From assembly GCA_027485535.1 (NCBI GenBank), contig JAIXQV010000222.1, forward strand, positions 1 to 13,603: a DNA stretch of 13,603 bases, given 5' to 3'. Each line of letters begins with the position of its first letter. The first letter of the stretch is position 1. Below are positions 1 to 7,261 of the stretch, piece after piece. Made by a program: the position numbers and the translations under genes. The notes under the pieces were generated by a model. It had not been told where the DNA came from. It did no database searches and saw nothing but the letters and a program-made list of their open reading frames with translations. The stretch comes from Oxalobacteraceae bacterium (GTDB lineage Bacteria > Pseudomonadota > Gammaproteobacteria > Burkholderiales > Burkholderiaceae_D).

Positions 1-2033
1 CGAATGCGTCGTCATCAGAGCAAGCGCTGATAAAGCCCAGCTACCGTCCCGATATTGATGGCTTACGCGCACTAGCCGTACTGGCCGTCATCGCATTTCA
101 TGCTTTCCCATCAGAGGTACCTGGCGGCTTCATCGGCGTTGATGTTTTCTTTGTTATCTCAGGCTTTCTGATCACCACCCTGATCCAAGAAAGTCTTCAA
201 CAGCAAAGCTTCAGCTTCCGTGCGTTTTATGCCAGTCGCGTGCGAAGGCTTTTTCCCGCCCTTTTGACGGTTCTACTGTTCTGCCAAATCGCTGGCTGGT
301 TTGCATTACTGTCGAATGAATACAAAGCGTTGGGCAAGCATATCGCTGCAAGCACAGCATTTATCCCTAACGTCATCTTCTGGAGCGAGAGCGGCTACTT
401 CGATTACGCCGCCGAAGCCAAGCCATTACTTCACCTGTGGAGCTTGGGTGTTGAAGAGCAGTTCTATGTATTCTGGCCCATCGTTGTGTGGCTTTGCTTT
501 AAGTACAGAGCCAGTTTATTCAAGGTCGGCGTAGCGCTGTTGCTTAGTTCGCTGGTGTTGAATCTGATAATGATCGAAGAATCGCCATCGGCGGTTTTCT
601 TCTCACCTACCACTCGAATATGGGAACTGCTTTCTGGATGCTTACTTGCCTATCGAGCGAATTCTAGAACAGGCGTTGTCGAATCCTTCAAAGCCAAGTT
701 TGGCTCGATCAAGTGGATCAGCCATGCTGTTTCAATCATGGGCTTGGTGTCGCTATTGCTAGGCGCATTTCTTATTGATCAAGACACGCTGTATCCCGGT
801 GCTTGGGCATTAGTGCCGGTACTCGGTACGTGCTTCATCATCTTGGCGGGGAATCAGTCTTGGCTCAATACATCGGTGCTTTCCAATCGCTTTCTTGTTT
901 GGATTGGATTGATCAGTTTCCCTTTGTATTTGTGGCATTGGCCATTGCTGTCATTGGCGCGAATCATGGAAGGCAGCAAGCCTGAATGGCAGATCTGTGC
1001 TGCTTTAGTCGCAGTGTCATTTGTGTTGGCTGTTCTGACTTACTACTGGATTGAGCGGCCACTTCGGTTCGGACGACATCTGAAACTGAAGACCTATGTG
1101 CTTACGATAGCGATGGTCATCGTAGGAAGCTTAGGGATCGCAACCTATTCGCAAGATGGTTTCAAATCTCGTACGACAGATAAAGCAATAGAAGCGCAAC
1201 TCGCTGACTTGAAGTTCGATATTCCTGATAGCGAAGGCTGGTATTGCCAAGACAAGAATTACGATGGTCCGCGTTGTCACGCCACCGGACCTCATCCATC
1301 AGTCGTAGTCATCGGCGATAGCCACGCGCTAACGATTTACTCAGGACTCAGAGAGCGTTTTAAAGAAAAAGGTCAGGATATCGGTCTATATGGTGCTAGT
1401 GATGGCTGTCCACCGCTATTGAATGTGGTTATTCAAGATCAGGGCGGCGATGTCAGAAACTGCCTGAAAAAGGGCAATCAGGCGATCCAGCGCGTCATCG
1501 CCGATGCAGCGATTAAAGAAGTGATTTTGACGAGCCGAGGGCCGATGTATACCACCGCAAAAGGCTTTGGTGATGTGGAGCTAGAGCAGTTTGGGCCGTG
1601 GGTTCTACATGTTGAGGGCGAAAACAAAGGCGTGCGAAGTAATGAGGAGGTATTTGCGTTAGGCCTCACAAAGACGCTAGATGCGCTGCTGGCCGCCGGG
1701 AAAAAAGTCACCTTCCTGCACGATGTTCCAGAACTCGGCTTCGATATCCGGAGTTGTTTTTCTTTCAGACCGATGACTATGACGAATAAGGTTGTTACCC
1801 CCTGTGCAGTCAGCAGAAAAGCGTTTGAAGCCAGAACCGAAGCCTACCGGGCGATGGTGAATAAAATTTTGTCAGAACGGCCAGAAATTAAAGTGGTCGA
1901 TTTATCCCAGGCCCTGTGCGATGAGAAGTGGTGCTGGGCTGCGCGGGATGACACCTTGTTCTATATCGATGATGACCACTTGAGCCATCGGGGCGCGGAT
2001 TTTGTCGTCAGGCAGTTGTGGGATAAGTTCTAG
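1..2033 (+). CDS. Acyltransferase 3 (OafA-like) with C-terminal SGNH domain, 5' partial
   Basis: The frame is open from the left edge (first whole codon at nt 3) to the TAG ending at 2033, giving 676 visible residues. No convincing start lies inside, so the true start is probably just outside. The GTG at 240 is internal, because the classic AT3 start motif YRPDIDGLRALAVLAV lies before it. The conserved Arg-X10-His of AT3 acyltransferases is visible as R22 and H33. About ten hydrophobic segments follow, to about residue 385. A periplasmic SGNH hydrolase-like domain comes next, with the nucleophile motif GDSH (Ser440) and the terminal Asp-His motif DDDHLSHRG (His659). Family members acetylate O-antigen, peptidoglycan or other surface glycans: the membrane part moves the acyl group across the inner membrane and the SGNH part transfers it. 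The substrate cannot be told. The gene converges on the methyltransferase with a 25-nt gap. Confidence 0.95.
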   Translation, partial: NASSSEQALIKPSYRPDIDGLRALAVLAVIAFHAFPSEVPGGFIGVDVFFVISGFLITTLIQESLQQQSFSFRAFYASRVRRLFPALLTVLLFCQIAGWFALLSNEYKALGKHIAASTAFIPNVIFWSESGYFDYAAEAKPLLHLWSLGVEEQFYVFWPIVVWLCFKYRASLFKVGVALLLSSLVLNLIMIEESPSAVFFSPTTRIWELLSGCLLAYRANSRTGVVESFKAKFGSIKWISHAVSIMGLVSLLLGAFLIDQDTLYPGAWALVPVLGTCFIILAGNQSWLNTSVLSNRFLVWIGLISFPLYLWHWPLLSLARIMEGSKPEWQICAALVAVSFVLAVLTYYWIERPLRFGRHLKLKTYVLTIAMVIVGSLGIATYSQDGFKSRTTDKAIEAQLADLKFDIPDSEGWYCQDKNYDGPRCHATGPHPSVVVIGDSHALTIYSGLRERFKEKGQDIGLYGASDGCPPLLNVVIQDQGGDVRNCLKKGNQAIQRVIADAAIKEVILTSRGPMYTTAKGFGDVELEQFGPWVLHVEGENKGVRSNEEVFALGLTKTLDALLAAGKKVTFLHDVPELGFDIRSCFSFRPMTMTNKVVTPCAVSRKAFEARTEAYRAMVNKILSERPEIKVVDLSQALCDEKWCWAARDDTLFYIDDDHLSHRGADFVVRQLWDKF

Positions 2034-2058
2034 CGCGGGATTAATGCTAAAAATATTT

Positions 2059-2730
2059 TCAGCGGGTACTTAGATGAGGCATGTTCGCTGCGTTCGCAAG
2101 ATCCTGCTCAGCGTTCAATGATGTCAGTTCAAACGACTGCGCAAGCCACTCGATCCCAGTCTCATCAATCTTGTGCTGATTAGACCATTGCTCGATCAGC
2201 TCAAAGCCGTTTGATATAAACAAGCGCTGCAGATCTTCCCCGCGATGTAGCTGAAACAAGCGGCCTTCTTCATCGCGATGGTGTGGGTCGATGCCAGGCT
2301 TTTTGGTGGGGATGGCGATGATCACGCGTCCGTAAAGTTTCAGGCACGCGCGCAGCGATTTCACCGATTCTGTCAGTGCCTCTTGGCTCAGATGCATCAG
2401 CACACCGTAGCAAACTACACCGTCAAAATTTCCACCGAACGGTATGCCCAGTTCCGGCAGGCCGCTAATGCCCAAACGGCCATGCAGCTCGGGGTGGGTT
2501 TGCTGCGCCAGCTGTATAAATTCTGCCGAGGGGTCGACACCGTAGACGTCAAACCCCATGCGCGCGAGTAGCGCGAGATCGCGGCCTGAGCCGAAGCCAA
2601 TGTCCAGGAGTTTGCTGCCCTTGGCGAATGTCGACTCGAAACGCGCCTCGGCGATGCTGCTGACTTGCTCGTAGCGCGCTGCAAGTTTTGAGGCGTGCGA
2701 GTTGTAGTAGGTGAGGGTGGGGTGATCCAT
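2059..2730 (-). CDS. Class I SAM-dependent methyltransferase
   Basis: The 223-residue product has the Rossmann SAM-binding motif I LLDIGFGSGRD (residues 41-51). The acidic end of strand 2, VYGVD (Asp66), would bind the SAM ribose. A motif resembling post-motif II, FDGVVCYGVLMHL, follows, as in small-molecule methyltransferases of the Methyltransf_11/25 type. The substrate is unknown. I chose the ATG at 2730 because homologous families start shortly before TYYN-type sequence and because it lies 8 nt after the stop of the upstream lipoprotein gene. An in-frame ATG at 2769 would add 13 residues but overlap that gene by 31 nt. The tight spacing suggests one minus-strand transcript with the lipoprotein gene, though a functional link between the two is not evident. 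Confidence 0.92.
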   Translation of the reverse strand: MDHPTLTYYNSHASKLAARYEQVSSIAEARFESTFAKGSKLLDIGFGSGRDLALLARMGFDVYGVDPSAEFIQLAQQTHPELHGRLGISGLPELGIPFGGNFDGVVCYGVLMHLSQEALTESVKSLRACLKLYGRVIIAIPTKKPGIDPHHRDEEGRLFQLHRGEDLQRLFISNGFELIEQWSNQHKIDETGIEWLAQSFELTSLNAEQDLANAANMPHLSTR

Positions 2731-2738
2731 AAGCGGAT

Positions 2739-3248
2739 TCAAGGCCCCACAGCAATCTTCGGACGACATTCCGGCGGCGCACCATAACCGGTGGATCTCA
2801 CCTTGTTCTCCGCCGTGAACTCAATCTGAAACGATCGACACAGGGGCGTGATGTAACGGAAATTCCAAACATAACCGCGGTTGCGCGCAAGCCCGAATTG
2901 ATCGCGCGATACACCGATGAGCTCAGTGACTTCGCTCACATCCATGCCGGGCGTAATCTGCTTAAAATTCTCTTCGGTCAGTAGCTGGCTATAGCTAATC
3001 ACTTTGCCATCTGCGTCAAATTGCAGTGAGTAGGTGTGATTGCCGAATGGCCCGCGCGGGAAATCGAGTCGTTGCGCTTGGCTCAGATCTGGCGGTGTCG
3101 GGTACGGCTTACCCAATTCCGCGATGACTTGTTCGCGCGATAGTCCGATGAAGCGTTCGGAGGGCGCGTAGGTCTGGCAGCCTGCCAGCAGCGCAACGGC
3201 AATCGCCAATAAAAGAGCGGTTCGGTGTGATGTCAGCGTGAAGTTCAT
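2739..3248 (-). CDS. SmpA/OmlA (BamE-like) outer-membrane lipoprotein
   Basis: The 169-residue product begins with a lipoprotein signal peptide: a basic and polar start, a hydrophobic core and the lipobox LLAGC. Cys24 would be lipidated, and Gln at +2 fits outer-membrane sorting. The mature part has two similar motifs, FIGLSREQVIAELGKP and ITPGMDVSEVTELIG. These resemble the 'G(M/L)s..qV...lG.P' signature of SmpA/OmlA/BamE folds, so this may be a tandem of two such domains. It is longer than typical BamE (about 110-120 residues), so it is probably a paralogue and not BamE itself. Two Cys in the C-terminal half (in PLCRSF and PPECRP) could form a disulfide. It is first of a two-gene minus-strand unit and divergent from the EamA gene. 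No strong ribosome-binding site is visible. Confidence 0.88.
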   Translation of the reverse strand: MNFTLTSHRTALLLAIAVALLAGCQTYAPSERFIGLSREQVIAELGKPYPTPPDLSQAQRLDFPRGPFGNHTYSLQFDADGKVISYSQLLTEENFKQITPGMDVSEVTELIGVSRDQFGLARNRGYVWNFRYITPLCRSFQIEFTAENKVRSTGYGAPPECRPKIAVGP

Positions 3249-3411
3249 GATGGTCTAGATAAATCGCCTTTGACGGTCATGTAGCAAGTGCGGAAGATTC
3301 AAATCAGTGAAAGCGCTATGATGTCCAAAGTTCATCGCTGAACCAGCGATCAACGACAGATACCCTACAACAAAATGCCGCCGATGTCCTTGGTGGTGAG
3401 TCTTGGATCGC

Positions 3412-4311
3412 ATGAATTCCCCTGTTTCCGATGCGCCTAAAGCCGAATCGACGCTAGCGCTTGTATCACTGATGCTGGGTGGCGTGGTTTGGGGGCTGGC
3501 TTGGTGGCCCTTGAAATACTTTGGGCAGCAAGGCTTGGATGGACATGCGATTGCGCTGACAGCGTATGGGCTAGTGGCGATGGTATCGCTGCCATTGATC
3601 TGGCGTGAGCGTCGCTTGTGGCGAGGCGAATGGCGGTTGCTGCTCTTGATTGGCCTGCTGTTCGGAATTGCCAATTTCTTGTTCACTTGGGCCTTGATGG
3701 TGGGCTCGGTAGTACGCGGCATGCTGCTGTTTTTTCTATTGCCAGCTTGGGGTGTGATTGGCGGCAAGCTATTCCTGCATGAGCAGCTTGGGCCACGGCG
3801 TCTTCTCGCGGTTGCGCTTTGCCTGGTCGGCGTTTTTACGATTGTTGGCGGCGTAGCGGTGTTCGACACTCCGCTCAGCTTCGCCGATGCGGCTGCATTT
3901 TTGGCGGGTATGGCCTACACCGGTGCCGGCATTGCTAATCGCTCAGCGCTTGCGATACCAATGACCAGCCGCACCATGATGGCGTTTGTCGGGTGTACCG
4001 CGATCGCGCTGTTGGGATTATTGGTCCATGTGCCTGCAGTGCCGATGATGGTAGCCAGCGACTGGGCTTTACTGGTGCTCTACGCATTTATTTGGCTGAT
4101 TGGCGGTACGCTGCTATCGACCTATGGCGTCACGTATGTGCAAGCCAGCCGGGCCGCCGTGATGCAAGTGCTCGAGCTGATTGTGGCGATGGTCTCTGCC
4201 GTGCTGCTTGGCGGTGAATCCTTGTCAACTGGTGAGATCATTGGTGCTCTGATGATTCTGGGCGCGACGATGATTGAAGCGCTTGGTACGCGATCTTCAG
4301 AGGTATCGTAG
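3412..4311 (+). CDS. EamA/DMT-family permease
   Basis: The 299-residue inner-membrane protein has about ten hydrophobic helices arranged as two EamA halves (about residues 15-145 and 150-290). The first half starts with the characteristic GGVVWGLAWWPLKYFG. The second half carries TLLSTYGVTYVQASRAAVM and a late glutamate, E263 or nearby, in a segment typical of the RhaT/EamA group. Family members export amino acids, metabolites or drugs, and the substrate here cannot be predicted. I prefer the ATG at 3412, preceded by GGTGGTGAG at 3392-3400, over the TTG at 3403 three codons earlier. A possible -10 box TATGAT lies at 3317-3322 but has no convincing -35. The exported CIA30-domain gene follows after 78 nt and may be cotranscribed. 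Confidence 0.93.
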   Translation: MNSPVSDAPKAESTLALVSLMLGGVVWGLAWWPLKYFGQQGLDGHAIALTAYGLVAMVSLPLIWRERRLWRGEWRLLLLIGLLFGIANFLFTWALMVGSVVRGMLLFFLLPAWGVIGGKLFLHEQLGPRRLLAVALCLVGVFTIVGGVAVFDTPLSFADAAAFLAGMAYTGAGIANRSALAIPMTSRTMMAFVGCTAIALLGLLVHVPAVPMMVASDWALLVLYAFIWLIGGTLLSTYGVTYVQASRAAVMQVLELIVAMVSAVLLGGESLSTGEIIGALMILGATMIEALGTRSSEVS

Positions 4312-4389
4312 CGGCGTCGGCAGCTTATGCATGCGCTTTCTTCGTTGTGTTTGGTCCGATCAACTCAGTTCGCTTGTGCGTTGGTATCC

Positions 4390-4947
4390 ATGAACTCACT
4401 TCATTGCCGAATTTTCCTCATTCTTTTTTCAATGCTATCTGCCATGGCTAATGCCCAGTCACTTGATTTCACCAATGCCCAGACTTCGGCGAATATGTGG
4501 GTCGTCAATGACGGTGTGATGGGTGGCGTTTCAGAGTCGCGCTTTCGGCATGATGCCGAGGGCGTGATAATTGAAGGTAATGTCTCGCTGGAGAACAATG
4601 GTGGCTTTGCGTCGGTAAGAAGCGCGGTGGCGTTTGCCGGGGGTACCGTTGCTCTTGAGGTGAAGATCAAGGGAGATGGCAAACGCTACAAGTTCATTCT
4701 TCGCACTGATACGTCACCGCGCACGCCGATGTATCAAGCCGACTTTGTTGCTGCACAAGGTTGGCACACCTATCGATTCGTCCCTGGCGATTTCAGAGCA
4801 AGCTTTCGTGGGCGGGCGGTGGAGGCGCCTGAATTAGTATTCGCTGATGCCAAAGAACTCGGCATTCTGATTGCCGATAAACAAGCGGGATCGTTTCGTT
4901 TTCAGCTACAGAGTGTGCGAGCTTTGGCTGATCTCAAAGCCAATTAG
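4390..4947 (+). CDS. Exported CIA30-domain protein
   Basis: The 185-residue product starts with a Sec signal peptide: hydrophobic residues 7-19, and cleavage predicted after Ala22 in the AMANA/QS context. The mature protein opens with the sequence that marks the CIA30 (NDUFAF1-like, carbohydrate-binding jellyroll) domain: WVVNDGVMGGVSES, then a stretch with NNGGFASVRS, and a late YQADFVAAQGWHTYRFV. In mitochondria the domain serves complex I assembly. In bacteria, exported single-domain members have no settled role, and the fold suggests ligand or sugar binding. An ATG at 4327 in the same frame would add 21 residues before the hydrophobic core and lie 15 nt after the permease stop. I chose 4390 because it gives a compact signal peptide, but no good ribosome-binding site decides the matter. 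Confidence 0.87.
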   Translation: MNSLHCRIFLILFSMLSAMANAQSLDFTNAQTSANMWVVNDGVMGGVSESRFRHDAEGVIIEGNVSLENNGGFASVRSAVAFAGGTVALEVKIKGDGKRYKFILRTDTSPRTPMYQADFVAAQGWHTYRFVPGDFRASFRGRAVEAPELVFADAKELGILIADKQAGSFRFQLQSVRALADLKAN

Positions 4948-5183
4948 TACGACCCTTTGAGGTAAGTCCATGTGATTATGTGGATTTTAGATATTGCTAT
5001 ATAAATAATTAAAAACTTAGTAACATCTTTAACCAAGGCCTTTGAGCTATTAGGGTTTTTTAAAAAACAGCAACCTTGCATTTTGAAATTGATTTATTCA
5101 GATTTCGTAGTGTTCACTTTCGCCAAGGTCATTGAAAATACTGGGCTCTTGGCTCATATTCGCTGAATTGGGAATTTTTCCTG
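4948..5183. other. AT-rich intergenic stretch without a recognised gene
   Basis: No plausible coding frame was found. The part at about 4975-5100 is clearly richer in A and T than the surroundings and contains runs such as TATATAAATAATTAAAAA and the palindrome TTTTTTAAAAAA (5056-5067). No strong intrinsic terminator follows the CIA30-domain gene directly. Confidence 0.6.
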
Positions 5184-5212
5184 TTGATTCAGTTGATTTT
5201 GCCACCTAGCAT
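5184..5212 (+). promoter_or_regulatory. Candidate sigma-70 promoter upstream of a short terminated transcript
   Basis: TTGATT (5184-5189) and TAGCAT (5207-5212) are separated by 17 nt and match four of six consensus bases each. The expected transcription start, near 5219, would give a transcript of about 80 nt ending at the terminator at 5267-5297. The match is moderate and could be chance in AT-rich DNA. Confidence 0.3.
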
Positions 5213-5218
5213 CCGCGA

Positions 5219-5297
5219 AGGGACAAGCTCCCTCTCTTTAATACGTCGTTTGATATGGCGATTCCGCCGGCCGCATTTTTTGCGGCCGGATTTTTTT
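5219..5297 (+). ncRNA. Candidate short RNA ending in an intrinsic terminator
   Basis: The strong terminator at 5267-5297 lies more than 300 nt after the last stop codon, with no gene in between, so it may end a separate small transcript. The stretch would begin near a 5-bp hairpin, AGGGA-CAAGC-TCCCT (about 5219-5233). A single-stranded, U-rich middle follows, then the GC-rich terminator stem, which is the usual layout of trans-acting sRNAs. No Rfam family was recognised. The alternative is that it simply ends a long 3' UTR of the permease/CIA30 transcript. Confidence 0.3.
5267..5297 (+). terminator. Strong intrinsic terminator
   Basis: A perfect 9-bp stem, CCGGCCGCA / TGCGGCCGG, closes a TTTTT loop and is followed by A and seven T. 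With the A-run missing on the left it points rightwards only. It isolates the downstream dehydrogenase promoter from upstream transcription. Confidence 0.85.
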
Positions 5298-5323
5298 GTA
5301 CGATTAAAAAATGTTTGATTTGC

Positions 5324-5351
5324 TTGAAATCGTTAGTAATTCAGGTATGCT
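5324..5351 (+). promoter_or_regulatory. Candidate promoter of the PQQ dehydrogenase gene
   Basis: TTGAAA (5324-5329) and TATGCT (5346-5351) are separated by 16 nt and lie just after the terminator. Transcription from about 5358 would give a leader of about 150 nt before the ATG at 5512. The leader contains a weak hairpin (5375-5391) and a 12-bp palindrome. Confidence 0.45.
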
Positions 5352-5435
5352 AAAAAGCGAATCATGTGGCTGCGACTACTTTCGGAGTGGTACTTTGTGG
5401 CTAATTGATCTCCACGTGCCGTTGTTTGGTTCGTG

Positions 5436-5447
5436 TAGTACGTACTA
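5436..5447. repeat. Perfect 12-bp palindrome in the dehydrogenase leader
   Basis: TAGTACGTACTA reads the same on both strands and lies about 65 nt before the start codon, downstream of the candidate promoter. It could be an operator half-site pair for a dimeric regulator. It is short enough to be coincidence, and no known operator was matched. Confidence 0.35.
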
Positions 5448-5511
5448 AGGGAAATGCTAGCGGCGAGGAAATGCGTAGCGATGCTGCCCCCCAACTCAAC
5501 TAGGAGACAAA

Positions 5512-6786
5512 ATGAAAAAAACTGTCGGTTCTCTCTCACTCACCGCTTTGACAGCGGCTGCCATGTTGGCGGCTATGCCGGCGTCCGCTGTTAGCGTGAA
5601 GGTTGAATCCTTCCAGAAAGCGGATTCGCCTTGGGATATGGCCTTCCTTCCAGATGGCACCATGTTCTTTACCGAGAAGTGCGGTGGCCTCTCTGTGCGT
5701 ACATCTTCCGGCAGCGTGAATAAGCTGGTGGGTGTTGGCGGTAGCAGCGGCTACAGCCAGACCAAGAATGATTTGTTCTGCGATGGCCAGGCTGGTGTAC
5801 TCGGCGTTGCGGTTGACCCTGACTTCAAGTCGAACAGCTACATCTACCTGATGTCCAGCTCGCGCGGCGACAACCGTACCTACGGCGGTTACAACAACAT
5901 CGTGATGCGCATGAAAGTGAATTCTTCACTGTCTGACGTATCCGACATCAAAGAAATCATCAACGACCTCGGCTACAAGCCGAAGAAGTCGAACCACCCA
6001 TTCGGTGGTCCTGGTGCGCACAATGGCGGCCGTATCCGCTTCAGCCCAGCAGACGGCTTCCTGTACGTGACGATTGGTGATAACCATAGCGGTGAGGGTC
6101 CTCAGCACCCAACTCAGATGCGTGGCAAGGTCTTGCGCGTTGACCGCGACGGCAATGCAGCACCGGGTAACAACCCACCGTCAGGTTTTGACAAGCGTGT
6201 GTTCACCTACGGCCATCGTAACCCGCAGGGCATTACCTTCCGTCCAGGTACCAATGAGCCATACACTTCGGAAAATGGCCCATGGCACAGCGATGAAGTC
6301 ACCAAGCTCGTCAACGGTGGTAACGCTGGCTGGGATCCACGTGACAACGTCAATGGCCGTCCGGCATGCCCAGACAGCTACTGCGGTTACTCGCCTAACC
6401 AGATGGGTGCATTGCCTCCGAAAGAGCGCGCAGCGTTCATGCCTATGACTGACCTGAAAGCCTATCCAAAGGCGATGAAACCAGCATGGAACAACAACGG
6501 CATTTCGCAGGGTATGTGCGGTAGCGCCTGGCTGGTTGGTAAGCAGTGGGGTAGCTGGGAAGGCCGTCTGGCAGTGGGTTACGCTGGTATCGGTATCCAC
6601 GGCACACCAACGGGTAACCGTATCGACATCTTGGATATTTCCAAGGACGGTATGTCATCCAAGCGTGAAGAGCTGTCATGGCCAGGCGTTGCTGGTCGCT
6701 TCCGTCACCTGACCACGGGCCCAGACGGTGCTCTGTACGTGGGTGATGAGGCCGCTAACATGATCTACCGTGTTACACCGGAATAA
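5512..6786 (+). CDS. PQQ-dependent sugar (aldose) dehydrogenase-like exported protein
   Basis: The 424-residue product has a clear Sec signal peptide (MKKT start, hydrophobic core, cleavage after the ASA at 24-26). The rest matches the glucose/sorbosone dehydrogenase six-bladed propeller family (sGDH/Asd/YliI type). Visible motifs are PWDMAFLPDGTMFFTEK near 40-56, GAHNGGRIRF with the probable catalytic base His170, YGHRNPQGITF with His235-Arg236, ENGPWHSDEV from Glu254, NAGWDPR, and the closing blade HLTTGPDGALYVGDE. Such enzymes oxidise aldoses in the periplasm with PQQ and pass electrons on. Several cysteines (in EKCGG, LFCDG, PACPDSYCGY and GMCGS) are more than usual and may form disulfides. 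The start is supported by AGGAG at 5502-5506, five nt before the ATG. The next gene is a small cytochrome c, a plausible electron acceptor. PQQ binding and substrate are inferred, not shown. Confidence 0.92.
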   Translation: MKKTVGSLSLTALTAAAMLAAMPASAVSVKVESFQKADSPWDMAFLPDGTMFFTEKCGGLSVRTSSGSVNKLVGVGGSSGYSQTKNDLFCDGQAGVLGVAVDPDFKSNSYIYLMSSSRGDNRTYGGYNNIVMRMKVNSSLSDVSDIKEIINDLGYKPKKSNHPFGGPGAHNGGRIRFSPADGFLYVTIGDNHSGEGPQHPTQMRGKVLRVDRDGNAAPGNNPPSGFDKRVFTYGHRNPQGITFRPGTNEPYTSENGPWHSDEVTKLVNGGNAGWDPRDNVNGRPACPDSYCGYSPNQMGALPPKERAAFMPMTDLKAYPKAMKPAWNNNGISQGMCGSAWLVGKQWGSWEGRLAVGYAGIGIHGTPTGNRIDILDISKDGMSSKREELSWPGVAGRFRHLTTGPDGALYVGDEAANMIYRVTPE

Positions 6787-6801
6787 GTAGCAGTTGTGTC
6801 T

Positions 6802-6833
6802 AAACGCGCTGCCTTCGGGCAGCGCGTTTTTTT
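6802..6833 (+). terminator. Intrinsic terminator between the dehydrogenase and cytochrome genes
   Basis: A 12-bp stem, AAACGCGCTGCC / GGCAGCGCGTTT, closes a stable TTCG tetraloop and runs into seven T (6827-6833). The T-run ends at the base before an ATG (6834), and the cytochrome ribosome-binding site GGAG starts at 6836. There is little room for a separate promoter, so the cytochrome gene probably depends on read-through or on a promoter within the dehydrogenase gene. Confidence 0.88.
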
Positions 6834-6845
6834 ATGGAGATATTC

Positions 6846-7178
6846 ATGCGTCGCTTTATCGCACTACTGCTGTGCTCGGGTTTGGCCGTTTTCGGCAAGG
6901 CCATGGCCGAGGACACTGAACAACTCAACGGTTTATTGCTAAAAAACCAGTGCTTGGCCTGTCACATGGTTGACAAGCGTAAGTATGGTCCGGTCCTTAG
7001 AGAAGTCGCCGCAAAATACGCAGGTGACGCGTCTGCTAACGCAAAACTGGCCGCAAAAATCAAAGCAGGCGGTACCGGAGTTTGGGGCGACGACATCATG
7101 CCGCCACAAGCACATGTGACGGATGCTGACGCCAAACAGATGGCGACATTGATTCTGTCACTCGAACCGAAGAAGTAA
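6846..7178 (+). CDS. Small periplasmic monohaem cytochrome c (c551/c552 type)
   Basis: The 110-residue product has a signal peptide cleaved after AMA at about residue 21. The haem-binding motif is CLACH (Cys36, Cys39, His40). The conserved KYGPVLREVAAKY follows, then the distal ligand in DDIMPPQ (Met85), and a C-terminal helix. The mature size of about 89 residues fits class I cytochromes c551/c552. The true start is the ATG at 6846, with GGAGA at 6836-6840 five nt before it. The ATG at 6834 overlaps the terminator T-run and would have no ribosome-binding site. It is a soluble electron carrier, probably receiving electrons from the upstream PQQ dehydrogenase and passing them to an oxidase. 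The pairing is inferred from gene order. Confidence 0.95.
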   Translation: MRRFIALLLCSGLAVFGKAMAEDTEQLNGLLLKNQCLACHMVDKRKYGPVLREVAAKYAGDASANAKLAAKIKAGGTGVWGDDIMPPQAHVTDADAKQMATLILSLEPKK

Positions 7179-7261
7179 TTCTTGGGACTGTTTTAACCTG
7201 CGACCGTCTGCGTAGCGGCCGCGGGCGGCATGAAGCGGATGAGCTAAGCGTGCGTCTTGGC

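Noticed and set aside
240..242. GTG at 240 as the start of the acyltransferase
   Set aside because: The AT3 motif with the Arg-X10-His lies upstream in the same frame, so this start would remove the active site.
2046..2063. Imperfect palindrome GCTAAAAATATTTTCAGC between convergent genes as a terminator
   Set aside because: The stem is almost all A/T with one mismatch and has no GC core, so termination activity is doubtful.
3255..3869. A 204-residue open frame on the minus strand
   Set aside because: It lies antisense to the clear EamA permease and its translation is low-complexity Ser/Pro/Thr/Arg-rich, typical of a shadow frame.
4327..4389. Longer start (ATG at 4327) for the CIA30-domain protein
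   Set aside because: It would put about 27 residues before the hydrophobic core of the signal peptide, which is unusual. Neither start has a strong ribosome-binding site, so it is not fully excluded.
5056..5067. TTTTTTAAAAAA as a terminator of the CIA30-domain gene
   Set aside because: It is a pure A/T palindrome with no loop and no GC stem.
7179..7261. Terminator between the convergent cytochrome and adhesin-E-like genes
   Set aside because: The stretch is partly GC-rich (GCGGCCGCGGGCGGC), but no stem with a following T-run was found on either strand.
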